64,000 nt of DNA from assembly GCA_046263755.1 (NCBI GenBank), contig JBJYZC010000011.1:1-64000 (forward strand), read 5' to 3'. How positions within the stretch are numbered: position 1 is the first letter of the stretch; each line of letters starts with the position of its first letter. Source of the stretch: Lachnocurva sp029100405 (lineage in GTDB: Bacteria; Bacillota; Clostridia; Lachnospirales; Lachnospiraceae). The notes beneath the pieces were generated by a model. That model was not told the DNA's origin. It ran no database searches and was given only the letters and a program-made list of their open reading frames with translations. Made by a program: the position numbers and the translations under genes. This document shows positions 9,288 through 18,326 of this stretch, piece by piece.

Positions 9288-10622
9288 TCAGGACGGACTG
9301 ATTTTCTTTTTAATGGCTTCGATCTGCTGACGGAGGTCTTCTTCCTTTTCATATTCTTCGGCAATTTTATTGGCACCATGAATAATGGTTGAGTGGTCAC
9401 GTCCTCCAAGGAGATTTCCAATCGCTTCTAAGGGAACCGTCGTCATCTGCTTACAGAGATACATGGCAATCTGCCGCGGGCGGGCGATATTCTTTGCGCG
9501 GGCATTACTGGTCATTTGTTCCATGGACAGATTAAAATGTTCCGCTACAACTTCAATGATCAGCTGAGGAGTGATCTCTCTTGGTTTATCCGGAGAAATA
9601 ATGTTCTGTAATTCCTCTTTGGCAATATCCATGGTAATCTCTTTGTTTTCCAGGCGGGAATAGGCGGCAAGCTTATTGATGGCGCCCTCGATTTCACGGA
9701 TATTGGACTTAATATTTTCACCGATATATTGCAGAATGTCATCATTCAGGTTAATATGCTCGGTTTCTACCTTATTTTTAATAATAGCCATTCGGGTTTC
9801 GTAATCAGGATAGCCGATATCAGCCATGAGTCCCCATTCGAAACGGGAACGGATACGATCCTCTAAGGTCTTCATTTCTTTCGGTGGCCGGTCGGAAGTC
9901 AGAATGATCTGTTTTCCTGCGGAATGAAGGGCATTAAAGGTATGGAAAAACTCATCCTGGGTTGCTTCCTTACCTATTATAAATTGAATATCATCGATCA
10001 TCAGGACATCAACGGTCCGATATTTATTCCGGAACTTGGTCATGGCAGAAGTATTGTTGGTAGAACGGATCGATTCGATGACTTCATTCAGAAATTCCTC
10101 GGAGGTTACATAAATGACCTTTTTATTCGGGTTTTCCTTCAGAATATAATTACCGATCGCATGCATTAAGTGGGTTTTCCCGAGTCCCGGTCCGCCGTAA
10201 ATATAGAGCGGATTGTAGGCTTCCCCGGGCGTTTCCGCTACGGCCAGAGCTGCTCTATGGGCAAACTTGTTATTATTACCGACCACAAAGGATTCGAAGG
10301 TATAACGAGGATTCAGATTGCTGGAATTATTGACTTTGATGGTTTCAGAAATTGTTTCTGTTTTTCCGGGAAGGACAAATTCCAACTGATATTCTTTGCC
10401 CGTAACCGTAGCAATGGATTCCTTTAAGAGTTTCTCGTATTTTCTTTTTAAGAAATTGATACCAAGGCTGTCATTCTCCTGGGTCAGAATATAGATGGTA
10501 TCCCCATCTAAATGATCGATTTTAAGCGGACGAATCCATGTCTTAAATGAAATATCCGGAATTTGGTATTCATTTTTTACAGCATCCAGGATTTGATCCC
10601 ACTTTTCCTCTACTAGTTCCAT
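9288..10622 (-). CDS. dnaA: Chromosomal replication initiator DnaA
   Basis: The 444-residue initiator binds the 9-bp boxes upstream of its own gene and opens oriC. Domain I is the first ~80 residues. The AAA+ module has Walker A GGPGLGKTHL (about residues 141-150) and Walker B VDVLMIDDIQF. Domain IV contains the DnaA signature GGRDHSTIIHGANKI (about residues 405-420). The 5' end faces oriC, so DnaA probably controls its own transcription through the boxes near 10665 and 10728. Confidence 0.98.
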   Translation of the reverse strand: MELVEEKWDQILDAVKNEYQIPDISFKTWIRPLKIDHLDGDTIYILTQENDSLGINFLKRKYEKLLKESIATVTGKEYQLEFVLPGKTETISETIKVNNSSNLNPRYTFESFVVGNNNKFAHRAALAVAETPGEAYNPLYIYGGPGLGKTHLMHAIGNYILKENPNKKVIYVTSEEFLNEVIESIRSTNNTSAMTKFRNKYRTVDVLMIDDIQFIIGKEATQDEFFHTFNALHSAGKQIILTSDRPPKEMKTLEDRIRSRFEWGLMADIGYPDYETRMAIIKNKVETEHINLNDDILQYIGENIKSNIREIEGAINKLAAYSRLENKEITMDIAKEELQNIISPDKPREITPQLIIEVVAEHFNLSMEQMTSNARAKNIARPRQIAMYLCKQMTTVPLEAIGNLLGGRDHSTIIHGANKIAEEYEKEEDLRQQIEAIKKKISPS

Positions 10623-11058
10623 AATCCTTCTCCAATATTATAAATAGGAAGAAACTCCTTTTACTTATCAACAGAATTACCCATGTTTAAAAAGCAACTT
10701 CCTATATAATAAACTACTTGTCCACAATTATCAACAAAATCAATGATCGGAAAGTCGTATTTGTGGAAAAGAGGGATATGTTACATTCACTTTTTCACAA
10801 TTGCCGGGAAGTCTGTATTTTAAACAAGGAAAGGCTCTTGTTTTACATTTTTCCATCTTGTTTTCAACGATATCTGCAGATTTTATCCACAGACTTATCA
10901 ACATCTTGTGGATAAGTTTTTAATAGAAACCTTGGTTTTGTACATGTGGATAAAGTGGATAACTTGTGAATAACTTTTGTTAATAAACCATGTTTATCTT
11001 CGTCTTTGGTATTATTTTTATCTTTTCTCTGAAAATCATTGAAATTCTGTGGTTTTTC
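10623..11058. other. oriC: oriC: DnaA-box cluster between dnaA and rpmH
   Basis: This 436-bp stretch has no credible gene and is packed with DnaA boxes. Perfect TTATCCACA or its complement occurs at 10883-10891, 10907-10915 and 10945-10953. One-mismatch forms include TTATCAACA at 10665, 10728 and 10895, TTGTCCACA at 10718, AGTGGATAA at 10954 and TGTGAATAA at 10965. The five boxes from 10883 to 10953 plus the next two form a tight group, followed by an AT-rich segment (10974-11040) that is the likely unwinding element. Coding strand switches here: minus to the left, plus to the right. Confidence 0.93.
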
Positions 11059-11086
11059 TTGACTTTGAGGGATCCTTTGATATAAT
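11059..11086 (+). promoter_or_regulatory. rpmH operon promoter
   Basis: TTGACT (11059-11064), a 16-bp spacer and a perfect TATAAT (11081-11086), 58 bp before the rpmH start. Confidence 0.75.
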
Positions 11087-11143
11087 TGATGCTAGTGTTT
11101 TTTCTAAAAATATCTAAAAAATGAACGAAGGAGGTGGGCACAT

Positions 11144-11278
11144 ATGAAGATGACATATCAGCCGAAGAGAAGACAGAGAGCCAAGGTTCATGGTTTCCGT
11201 TCCAGAATGAGCACTGCCGGTGGAAGAAAAGTCCTTGCTTCCCGCAGATTAAAAGGAAGAAAGAAATTAACAGTATAA
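11144..11278 (+). CDS. rpmH: 50S ribosomal protein L34
   Basis: The 44-residue protein starts MKMTYQPKRRQRAKVHGF and ends KGRKKLTV, the typical highly basic L34 sequence of the large ribosomal subunit. A strong GGAGGTG site precedes the ATG. It is the first gene of the rpmH-rnpA-yidD-yidC-jag cluster, right of oriC. Confidence 0.97.
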   Translation: MKMTYQPKRRQRAKVHGFRSRMSTAGGRKVLASRRLKGRKKLTV

Positions 11279-11292
11279 TTGTTACTTAAACA

Positions 11293-11324
11293 GGCCACAT
11301 TTTTTGTGGTCTTTTCTTCTTTTC
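11293..11324 (+). terminator. Attenuator between rpmH and rnpA
   Basis: The stem GGCCACA / TGTGGTC with a five-T loop is followed by a T-rich tract. It would let rpmH be expressed far more than rnpA, matching the different need for ribosomal protein and RNase P protein. Confidence 0.65.
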
Positions 11325-11345
11325 AGGTTTATTAACGGGGTAAAT

Positions 11346-11708
11346 ATGGTTTTTAGCGAGTCACTAAAGAAGAGTCAGGATTTTCATAAAGTTTATGAAG
11401 AAGGTTTTTCCCTTGCGGATCCTTTCCTTGTAATGTATGTCTTGGAAAACCATAGCCAGATGAATCGACTTGGAATCTCTGTAAGCAAAAAAGTAGGCAA
11501 TAGTGTAATTCGACATCATTTGACGAGACTGATCCGAGAAGCATATCGACTGCATGAAGAGATGTTTGGCACCGGGCTGGATATCGTAGTCGTTGTCAGG
11601 AATCGAGCAAAGAAGTCATCCTATTTTCAAATAGAAAAATCTTTGCTTCATCTTGCAGATCTTCACAAAATTACAGTTCAGACTGAGAGGAAAGACAGTT
11701 CATGCTGA
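11346..11708 (+). CDS. rnpA: Ribonuclease P protein component
   Basis: The protein subunit of RNase P, which helps the catalytic RNA trim tRNA 5' leaders. I start at the ATG at 11346 (120 residues), because MVFSESLKKSQDFHKVYEEG is the usual N-terminus; a longer in-frame start exists at 11304. The central helix has GNSVIRHHLTRLIREAYR (residues 51-68). The family motif is RNRxKR, so here the Asn-Arg and Lys are replaced (RHHLTR, residues 56-61). The end overlaps yidD. Confidence 0.93.
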   Translation: MVFSESLKKSQDFHKVYEEGFSLADPFLVMYVLENHSQMNRLGISVSKKVGNSVIRHHLTRLIREAYRLHEEMFGTGLDIVVVVRNRAKKSSYFQIEKSLLHLADLHKITVQTERKDSSC

Positions 11709-11914
11709 AAAGACTTTTTATTTATTTGATCCGTCTTTATCAGAAATATTTGTCGCCTTTAAAGACGACAAAATGTCCTTATTATCCAACCTGTTCTCAG
11801 TATGGATTGGAAGCAATTGAAAAATATGGCGCATTAAAAGGAGGACTTCTGGCTTTCTGGCGAATCCTCCGTTGTAATCCTTTTTCTAAGGGAGGATATG
11901 ACCCTGTGCCTTAA
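11702..11914 (+). CDS. yidD: Membrane protein insertion efficiency factor YidD
   Basis: The 70-residue protein has the family core CPYYPTCSQYGLEAIEKYG and ends RCNPFSKGGYDPVP. It is a membrane-associated helper of YidC-dependent insertion. The start codon overlaps the rnpA stop, so translation is coupled, and yidC follows 17 bp later. Confidence 0.95.
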   Translation: MLKRLFIYLIRLYQKYLSPLKTTKCPYYPTCSQYGLEAIEKYGALKGGLLAFWRILRCNPFSKGGYDPVP

Positions 11915-11931
11915 CTCTAAAGGGGGTTATT

Positions 11932-13215
11932 TTGACAGAACTATATCTCACGGCATATAATGGTGCCTTCTTAGGACCCATTGCCAAAGGACTTGGTTGG
12001 ATTATGGATAAGATCTATATTTTCCAAACCAATGTACTCCATATTAACAGTATTCCTCTGGCAATTATTTTATTTACCATTGTAATCTATATTGCTCTTT
12101 TTCCGCTGACCTATAAGCAGCAGAAGTTCTCTGTTCTTTCTTCGAAAATGCAGCCTGAAATGAAGAAGATTCAGGATAAGTATAAGAACAAGAGATCTGA
12201 TCAGGCGGCTATGGCAGCTATGAATGAAGAGACCCAGGCACTTTATGATAAGTATGGCATTTCCCCGATGGGAAGTTGTGTTCAGCTGATTATTCAGATG
12301 CCGATCCTCTTCGCTCTTTATCGGGTATTCTATAATATCCCGGCTTATATCAACTCCGTTAAGAATGTATTCACCTCTGTTGTTAATGGTATTATTGCGA
12401 CGGATGGTTATACTTCTAAAATGAAGTCATTGATTAGCGATGCGGCCGTAAAGAATATCACCAACGTGACCTTCAATGGTAAGGGTGGAGTAGCAGATAA
12501 AAACCATATTATCGATGTTCTCTATAAGTTAAGTGATAACGGGTGGGATATTGCAGCAAAGAAGTTTTCATCCATTTCTGATACTTTTGCAGATGCTCAC
12601 CATCACCTTTCTTCCATTAATAATATTTTTGGTCTGAATGTCTCCGATACGCCTTGGAATATTATGAAGACATCCTTTGAAAGCCATGCTTATCTCATTG
12701 TGATTCTTGCTCTTCTTTTTCCTATTTGTTCTTATTTGTCCCAGGTCATCAATATGAAGGTGTCCCAGGTGAATAACAGTATGGGAGATGATGCGGCAGC
12801 TCGTCAAATGAAGACCATGAATATCATGATGCCTTTTATGTCTTTGATCTTTGCATTTACCGTACCTCTTGGTTTGACCATTTACTGGATTGCCGGTGCT
12901 CTTGTTCGTACCGTACAGCAGGTTTTCCTCAATCGTCATTTTGCTAAGATCAATCTTGATACTATTATTGAAGCAAATAAGGAGAAGGCAAAGAAAAAGG
13001 CTGAAAAGCGTGGCATCCGCCAGGCTCAGATTTATAATGCTGCAAATATCCGGACCAGGAATACGAATACCATGTCCGGTAAGGCAAACTCCGTATCCAG
13101 TCGTTCGGAAGAAATTGAAAAGGCCAATGAAATTCGTAAGAATGCAAAGAAGGGCTCCATGGCCTCGAAGGCAAATCTGGTCAGTGATTACAATTCGAAG
13201 AATACAAAGAAATAA
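11932..13215 (+). CDS. yidC: Membrane protein insertase YidC (SpoIIIJ/Oxa1 type)
   Basis: The 427-residue polytopic insertase integrates proteins into the cytoplasmic membrane, with or without SecYEG. The start is TTG with an AAGGGGG site 6 bp upstream. The Oxa1 core includes FPLTYKQQKFSVLSSKMQPE, the cytoplasmic helical hairpin after it, and GSCVQLIIQMPILFALYRVF. Between the second and third core segments lies an extracytoplasmic stretch of about 100 residues that is longer than in Bacillus. No lipobox is seen at the N-terminus. The C-terminal ~85 residues are basic and cytoplasmic. Confidence 0.94.
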   Translation: MTELYLTAYNGAFLGPIAKGLGWIMDKIYIFQTNVLHINSIPLAIILFTIVIYIALFPLTYKQQKFSVLSSKMQPEMKKIQDKYKNKRSDQAAMAAMNEETQALYDKYGISPMGSCVQLIIQMPILFALYRVFYNIPAYINSVKNVFTSVVNGIIATDGYTSKMKSLISDAAVKNITNVTFNGKGGVADKNHIIDVLYKLSDNGWDIAAKKFSSISDTFADAHHHLSSINNIFGLNVSDTPWNIMKTSFESHAYLIVILALLFPICSYLSQVINMKVSQVNNSMGDDAAARQMKTMNIMMPFMSLIFAFTVPLGLTIYWIAGALVRTVQQVFLNRHFAKINLDTIIEANKEKAKKKAEKRGIRQAQIYNAANIRTRNTNTMSGKANSVSSRSEEIEKANEIRKNAKKGSMASKANLVSDYNSKNTKK

Positions 13216-13226
13216 GGGGGTTTGCT

Positions 13227-14054
13227 ATGGAATATCAGAATTTTAAAGGGAAAACAGTCGAAGATGCCTTGACCAATGCATCAATCGCTCTTGGAATGAC
13301 AAGCGATCACATCTCTTATGAGGTCATTGATAAAGGAAGTGTTGGTTTCCTTGGTTTTGCCAGTAAGGATGCTGTGATTCGGGTTCGCCTCGGAGAGGAT
13401 TCCGAAGAGGATGCGAAAAAGGAAGAAATTTCTGAAGAAGATGATTCCGCAACTGCAGCGAATCAAGAGTCTGTTGTTGAAAACAGGGAGGAAAAGGATA
13501 AGGAATCTTCTGAGCCAGATCAGTTAAAGACGGTATCAGATGATCCTTCCCATGCAAAGGATCAGGATAAGAAAAACCTTTCCATCAGTGACGATGAAAT
13601 TTCGAAAGTAGAAGATGTTGCTGAAAACTTCTTGAATGATGTTTTTGACAAGATGGGTCTCACTGTTTCTATTAAGAAAGATTATGATCAGGAAAGTAAA
13701 TCTCTGAATCTGGATCTCGTTGGCCCTGATATGGGTGTGATCATTGGTAAGAGGGGCCAGACACTGGATTCTCTTCAATATCTTACGAATCTGGTTGTGA
13801 ATCGAAAGACTTCTAATTATGTTCGGGTGAAGATCGATACAGAGAATTATAGAGAACGCCGAAAGGAAACCCTTGAGAATCTGGCTCATAATGTTGCCTA
13901 CAAGGTGAAAAAGACTCGCCGGCCGGTTGCTTTGGAATCCATGAATCCTTACGAACGTCGTGTGATTCATGCTGCTTTGTCGGAGGATCCTTATGTGACA
14001 ACGCATAGCGAAGGAGAAGAACCCTATCGTTATGTAGTTGTTACTCTGAAGTAA
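13227..14054 (+). CDS. jag: RNA-binding protein Jag/KhpB (EloR)
   Basis: The 275-residue protein has three domains: Jag-N (residues 1-53, with the KGSVGFLGF motif), an acidic low-complexity linker (about 55-120), and KH plus R3H domains (GKRGQTLDSLQYL near 178; YERRVIHAALSEDP near 245). In other Firmicutes the protein partners KhpA and affects cell elongation. The start has a strong AAGGGGG site and lies 11 bp after yidC; a terminator structure follows. Confidence 0.95.
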   Translation: MEYQNFKGKTVEDALTNASIALGMTSDHISYEVIDKGSVGFLGFASKDAVIRVRLGEDSEEDAKKEEISEEDDSATAANQESVVENREEKDKESSEPDQLKTVSDDPSHAKDQDKKNLSISDDEISKVEDVAENFLNDVFDKMGLTVSIKKDYDQESKSLNLDLVGPDMGVIIGKRGQTLDSLQYLTNLVVNRKTSNYVRVKIDTENYRERRKETLENLAHNVAYKVKKTRRPVALESMNPYERRVIHAALSEDPYVTTHSEGEEPYRYVVVTLK

Positions 14055-14098
14055 TATTGGCTAAAGCCATAGTCCTTTCAATATCAGGATACAATCAT

Positions 14099-14166
14099 GG
14101 CGGGAAGAGGGCTGTGAAATGGAAGGTGGATCATTCCCGCCTGACATTTTCACAGCTCTTTTTTTG
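14099..14166 (+). terminator. Terminator after jag with interleaved second helix
   Basis: A long stem pairs 14105-14120 with 14146-14160 (core GCTGTGAAA / TTTTCACAGC) and runs into seven T residues. A second perfect 8-bp helix, GGCGGGAA (14099-14106) with TTCCCGCC (14134-14141), has its 3' arm inside the first helix's loop, so the two are nested as in an H-type pseudoknot or are alternatives. Confidence 0.75.
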
Positions 14167-14249
14167 AGAATCTCAGTTTATTCTTCTGGTTAGAGAATTT
14201 TATCCACTCTCATGGATGGAATGCTTTTTAATGAATAGGAGTTCTTATT

Positions 14250-15623
14250 TTGAGTGATACAATAGCTGCAATCTCTACCGGTATGAGTGATGCCGGAATC
14301 GGTATTATCCGAATCAGTGGAGATGACGCTCTAACAATTGCAAATTCTGTCTTTCAAGGAACCGATTTAAGAAAATGTAAACCGAATACTGTTCATTACG
14401 GTCATCTGGTAGATCAGGGAGAAATCGTAGATGAGGTTTATGCTTTGGTCTTTCACGGGCCGAAATCCTATACCATGGAAGATGTGGTTGAATTTGACTG
14501 TCATGGAGGAATGCGTGTATTAAGGGATGCGCTTTCTTTGATTTACCGGGCCGGTGCAAGACCTGCCGAAGCAGGAGAGTTTACCAAACGCGCTTTTCTA
14601 AACGGGCGGATTGATCTGTCACAGTCGGAATCCGTCATGGATCTGATTCATTCAAAGACCTCCTTCGAGCGTAAGGTCTCTCTTTCCCACTTAAATGGAA
14701 ATCTATCGAAAAAAGTTCGAGACTTGAGGGAAAAGATCCTTCATGAAGCAGCCTTTTTGGAGGCAGCTCTCGATGATCCGGAACACTATTCCCTGGATCA
14801 ATATCCTTCGGAATTGGATCAGAAAATAGAAGGTTGTATCCAAGAAATCGATCAGATGATTCGTTCCTATCAGCAGGGGAGCCTTCTGAAAAACGGTATT
14901 CGGACAGCTATTGTCGGGCGTCCCAATGTAGGAAAATCTTCGCTTTTAAACCTCTTGTCCGGTAAGGACCGGGCAATCGTGACGGATGTTCCGGGTACGA
15001 CAAGAGATCTTCTGGAAGAAGAAATTGTTTTGAATGATATTCCTCTTCTCATGATGGACACGGCAGGCATTCATGAAACAGATGATCTGGTTGAGAAGAT
15101 CGGTGTCAAGCGGTCTCTGGATGCTTTAAAGAATGCGGATCTTGTTTTCTTTTTGATTGATGGCTCAAGACCCTTGTCCCAGGAGGATCTATCTATTGTT
15201 TCAGATATTCCGAACGTTCCGACTCTGGTTCTTTTTACCAAATCGGACCTGGAACAGAAGGCGGATCCGGAAATCATTCGGAAAGCTTTGTCTCACCGAC
15301 AAGAAAGCCGGATTCTTCATGTGAACTGCAAAAATGAGGAGACGGTCTGTATTTTATCTCATGAAATTGAAAAGCTCTTTTTGTTAGGCAATCTTTCGAA
15401 TCCTGACCAGTTTTTGATCTCTAATGATCGGCAGAAATATGATATGGAAGAGGCAAGGAAAAGTCTGAAACTGGTGCAGAAGAGCATTCGAGATGGTATG
15501 AGTGAGGATCTCTTTACAATTGATTTAATGGACGCTTATCGATATCTCGGTTATGTCATTGGAGAAGAAGTGGAAGATGATCTGGTCGATAAGGTCTTTT
15601 CGGATTTTTGTATGGGTAAGTAA
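14250..15623 (+). CDS. mnmE: tRNA-5-carboxymethylaminomethyl-uridine GTPase MnmE
   Basis: The 457-residue GTPase works with MnmG to modify the wobble uridine (U34) of certain tRNAs. The start is TTG with AGGAG 9 bp upstream. The N-terminal domain begins SDTIAAISTGMSDAGIGIIRISG. The G domain has GRPNVGKSSLLN (G1), DTAG (G3) and TKSD (G4) near residues 222-340. The C-terminus FCMGK keeps the family Cys-x-Gly-Lys ending. mnmG follows 12 bp later. Confidence 0.97.
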   Translation: MSDTIAAISTGMSDAGIGIIRISGDDALTIANSVFQGTDLRKCKPNTVHYGHLVDQGEIVDEVYALVFHGPKSYTMEDVVEFDCHGGMRVLRDALSLIYRAGARPAEAGEFTKRAFLNGRIDLSQSESVMDLIHSKTSFERKVSLSHLNGNLSKKVRDLREKILHEAAFLEAALDDPEHYSLDQYPSELDQKIEGCIQEIDQMIRSYQQGSLLKNGIRTAIVGRPNVGKSSLLNLLSGKDRAIVTDVPGTTRDLLEEEIVLNDIPLLMMDTAGIHETDDLVEKIGVKRSLDALKNADLVFFLIDGSRPLSQEDLSIVSDIPNVPTLVLFTKSDLEQKADPEIIRKALSHRQESRILHVNCKNEETVCILSHEIEKLFLLGNLSNPDQFLISNDRQKYDMEEARKSLKLVQKSIRDGMSEDLFTIDLMDAYRYLGYVIGEEVEDDLVDKVFSDFCMGK

Positions 15624-15635
15624 AGGAGAAAATCG

Positions 15636-17528
15636 TTGAATTACATAGATGAGACGTATGATGTAGTGGTCATCGGAGCCGGTCATGCGGGCTGCGAAGC
15701 CGGATTAGCTTGTGCAAGGCTTGGTTTAGAAACGATCGTTTTCACAGTCAGCATGGACAGTGTTGCTATGATGCCCTGCAATCCGAATATCGGTGGAAGC
15801 AGTAAGGGACATCTGGTTCGGGAAATTGATGCTCTTGGCGGTCAGATGGGTATCAATATTGATAAGACCTTTATTCAGTCGAAGATGCTGAATCCTTCGA
15901 AAGGACCGGCGGTTCATTCTCTTCGTGCCCAGGCAGATAAAGCCCGTTATAGTCTGGAAATGCGAAAGACCTTGCAGAATACTCCTCATTTGACTCTTCG
16001 ACAGGCTGAAGTCAGCGAACTGATAGTAGAAGATGGTCATGTCGTAGGTGTGAAAACCTATTCCGGGGCAAGCTATCATTGTAGTGCAGCAATTTTATGC
16101 ACAGGTGTCTATTTAAAATCTAGGTGCCTGTATGGAAATGTCATTGAATACACCGGTCCGAATGGTTTGAAAGCTGCAAATCACCTCTCTGCATCTTTGA
16201 TTCAGAATGGAATCAAGCTTCGTCGTTTTAAGACGGGAACGCCGGCCCGAATGGATGGAAAAACCATCGATTTCAGTAAATTGGAACCCCAATATGGCGA
16301 CCAGCCAATCGTTCCTTTTTCTTTTACCACGGATCCGAATTCGATTCAGAAGGAACAGGTAAAATGTTATCTCACTTATACCAATGAAGAGACTCATAAT
16401 ATTATTCGTGCTCACCTCGATGAATCCCCGATTTATGGTGGAGTGATTGAAGGAATTGGCCCGCGGTATTGTCCTTCCATTGAGGATAAAGTTGTTAAGT
16501 TCAGTGACAAGAAACGCCATCAGGTCTTTTTGGAGCCGGAAGGTCTGGACACGAATGAAGTCTATGTAGACGGCATGTCTTCTTCCATGCCTGAGTATGT
16601 CCAGTATCAGATGTACCGAACGGTTCCGGGTTTGGAACATGCACGTATCGTTCGGAATGCCTATGCAATCGAATATGATTGCCTGGAAGCAAATCAGCTT
16701 CTACCCAGTTTGGAATTTAAGGCAATTCATGGCTTGTTTAGCGGCGGCCAGTTTAATGGCAGCTCCGGTTATGAAGAGGCTGCCGCCCAGGGATTGATTG
16801 CAGGAATCAATGCTGCACGAATGATCCAGGGAAAAGATCCCTTGATTCTTGATCGGTCGCAGGCTTATATCGGAGTTTTAATTGACGACCTGGTGACAAA
16901 GAATAATACGGAACCTTATCGTATGATGACCAGCCGGGCTGAGTATCGTCTTCTTCTTAGGCAGGATAATGCAGACCTCCGTTTGACTCCAATTGGATAC
17001 AAAGTTGGCCTGATTTCTGAGGAGCGTTATCAGAGACTTCTTAGGAAGAAAGGACTGATTGAAAATGAGATTCAAAGAGTAAGCGATATCTATTTTGGCG
17101 GTACAGAAAAAGTACAAAATTTTCTTCTTTCTCATGGATCAACCCCGCTGAAGAAGAGCCTTTCTTTTAAGGATCTTGTTTGCAGACCGGAATTGAATTA
17201 TGACCTTGTTAGTGAATTGTCTCCTTCCGGTCAGGAACTTCCACAGGATGTAAGAGAGCAGATCAATATTCAGATCAAATATCAGGGTTATATTGATCGG
17301 GAAAGCAAGCAGGTTGAAGAATTTAAAAAATTGGAATCTAAGAAGATTCCGCAAGGCTTAGATTATGATCAGGTACCATCTCTTCGAATTGAAGCCCGAC
17401 AAAAACTAAAGCAGGTTCGACCGATCAATATTGGACAAGCATCTCGTATTTCCGGTGTTTCACCTGCTGATATTTCTGTATTGCTGATTTATCTCAAGTC
17501 CGGAAAGTATTTGGAACAGGCAGAATAA
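15636..17528 (+). CDS. mnmG: tRNA uridine-5-carboxymethylaminomethyl synthesis enzyme MnmG
   Basis: The 630-residue FAD- and NADH-dependent partner of MnmE. The dinucleotide-binding motif is GAGHAGCEAGLACARLG (about residues 13-29). The conserved PCNPNIGGSSKGHLVREIDALGG follows near residue 48, and the C-terminal helical domain starts around 550. The start is TTG after AAAGGAG. It sits in the usual mnmE-mnmG-rsmG-parA-parB order. Confidence 0.97.
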   Translation: MNYIDETYDVVVIGAGHAGCEAGLACARLGLETIVFTVSMDSVAMMPCNPNIGGSSKGHLVREIDALGGQMGINIDKTFIQSKMLNPSKGPAVHSLRAQADKARYSLEMRKTLQNTPHLTLRQAEVSELIVEDGHVVGVKTYSGASYHCSAAILCTGVYLKSRCLYGNVIEYTGPNGLKAANHLSASLIQNGIKLRRFKTGTPARMDGKTIDFSKLEPQYGDQPIVPFSFTTDPNSIQKEQVKCYLTYTNEETHNIIRAHLDESPIYGGVIEGIGPRYCPSIEDKVVKFSDKKRHQVFLEPEGLDTNEVYVDGMSSSMPEYVQYQMYRTVPGLEHARIVRNAYAIEYDCLEANQLLPSLEFKAIHGLFSGGQFNGSSGYEEAAAQGLIAGINAARMIQGKDPLILDRSQAYIGVLIDDLVTKNNTEPYRMMTSRAEYRLLLRQDNADLRLTPIGYKVGLISEERYQRLLRKKGLIENEIQRVSDIYFGGTEKVQNFLLSHGSTPLKKSLSFKDLVCRPELNYDLVSELSPSGQELPQDVREQINIQIKYQGYIDRESKQVEEFKKLESKKIPQGLDYDQVPSLRIEARQKLKQVRPINIGQASRISGVSPADISVLLIYLKSGKYLEQAE

Positions 17529-17563
17529 GATATTTGACCAGAGAATTTAATGAGGATCTATCT

Positions 17564-18289
17564 ATGGAATCTATCTCTTACCAGTATCTATGTGATTGTT
17601 TGGAAATGTTTCACGTGAAACCTTCCATGGAAGTTTATGAGAAACTAAATATCTATTATCAAATGATTGTAGAGAAAAACAAAGTAATGAACCTGACTGC
17701 TATTACGGATCCGGTGGGTGTTACTTTGAAACATTTTGCGGATTCTTTAGCCATTGCAAGTATTATGGACATGAGTCAGGACATGAGCTTAATTGATGTA
17801 GGAACCGGTGCAGGATTTCCTGGAATTCCAATCAAAATCTGTTTTCCCAATATACGTATCACTTTACTGGACTCGCTTCAAAAAAGACTGAATTTCCTGG
17901 ACGAGGTGATTGAAAGACTTGGATTAGAAGAAATTAATTGCATTCATAGCAGGGCTGAGGATGGGGGAAGGAATCCGGACTTGCGTGAAAAATATGATAT
18001 TGCAGTTTCAAGAGCAGTTGCACCTTTACAGATTTTATCGGAATATTGTCTTCCATATGTCAAAGTTGGGGGAGCTTTTATTGCCTATAAATCCGGTGAA
18101 ACAGAAAAAGAAGTAACCGAAGCAAAAAACGGCATTCGTAAGCTGGGAGGCGGAAACATTTCCTGTCAAAAATTCACGCTCTATGATTCAGACATTCATA
18201 GGAGCCTGATTAAAATTGATAAGCTTGAGGCAACAAGTAATTTTTATCCGAGAAAAGCCGGAATGCCTTCAAAGAAACCTCTTCACTAA
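17564..18289 (+). CDS. rsmG: 16S rRNA (guanine527-N7)-methyltransferase RsmG
   Basis: The SAM-dependent enzyme methylates G527 of 16S rRNA. I start at the ATG at 17564 (241 residues), which follows a GAGGA site; an upstream TTG at 17534 would add ten residues without homology. The SAM loop is LIDVGTGAGFPGIPIKI (about residue 76). The segment FHVKP near residue 16 is encoded by a parS site embedded in the coding sequence (17607-17622). Confidence 0.95.
   Translation: MESISYQYLCDCLEMFHVKPSMEVYEKLNIYYQMIVEKNKVMNLTAITDPVGVTLKHFADSLAIASIMDMSQDMSLIDVGTGAGFPGIPIKICFPNIRITLLDSLQKRLNFLDEVIERLGLEEINCIHSRAEDGGRNPDLREKYDIAVSRAVAPLQILSEYCLPYVKVGGAFIAYKSGETEKEVTEAKNGIRKLGGGNISCQKFTLYDSDIHRSLIKIDKLEATSNFYPRKAGMPSKKPLH
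17607..17622. promoter_or_regulatory. parS: parS site inside rsmG
   Basis: TGTTTCACGTGAAACC differs at only the last base from the Firmicute ParB site TGTTNCACGTGAAACA. It lies in the rsmG reading frame, 0.7 kb from a second, perfect site and 1.8 kb from parB. Confidence 0.88.
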
Positions 18290-18310
18290 GAGGGCAAAGG
18301 AAAGGAAGTA

Positions 18311-18326
18311 TGTTTCACGTGAAACA
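18311..18326. promoter_or_regulatory. parS: parS site between rsmG and parA
   Basis: TGTTTCACGTGAAACA matches the ParB consensus exactly and is perfectly palindromic. The symmetry extends three bases on each side (18308-18329). It is the likely nucleation point of the ParB complex near oriC. Confidence 0.95.

Noticed and set aside
9209..9421. 70-codon minus-strand frame with a CKICGKQ ending after dnaA
   Set aside because: Two thirds of it overlaps the dnaA coding end in another frame, it has no ribosome site, and only the tail looks protein-like.
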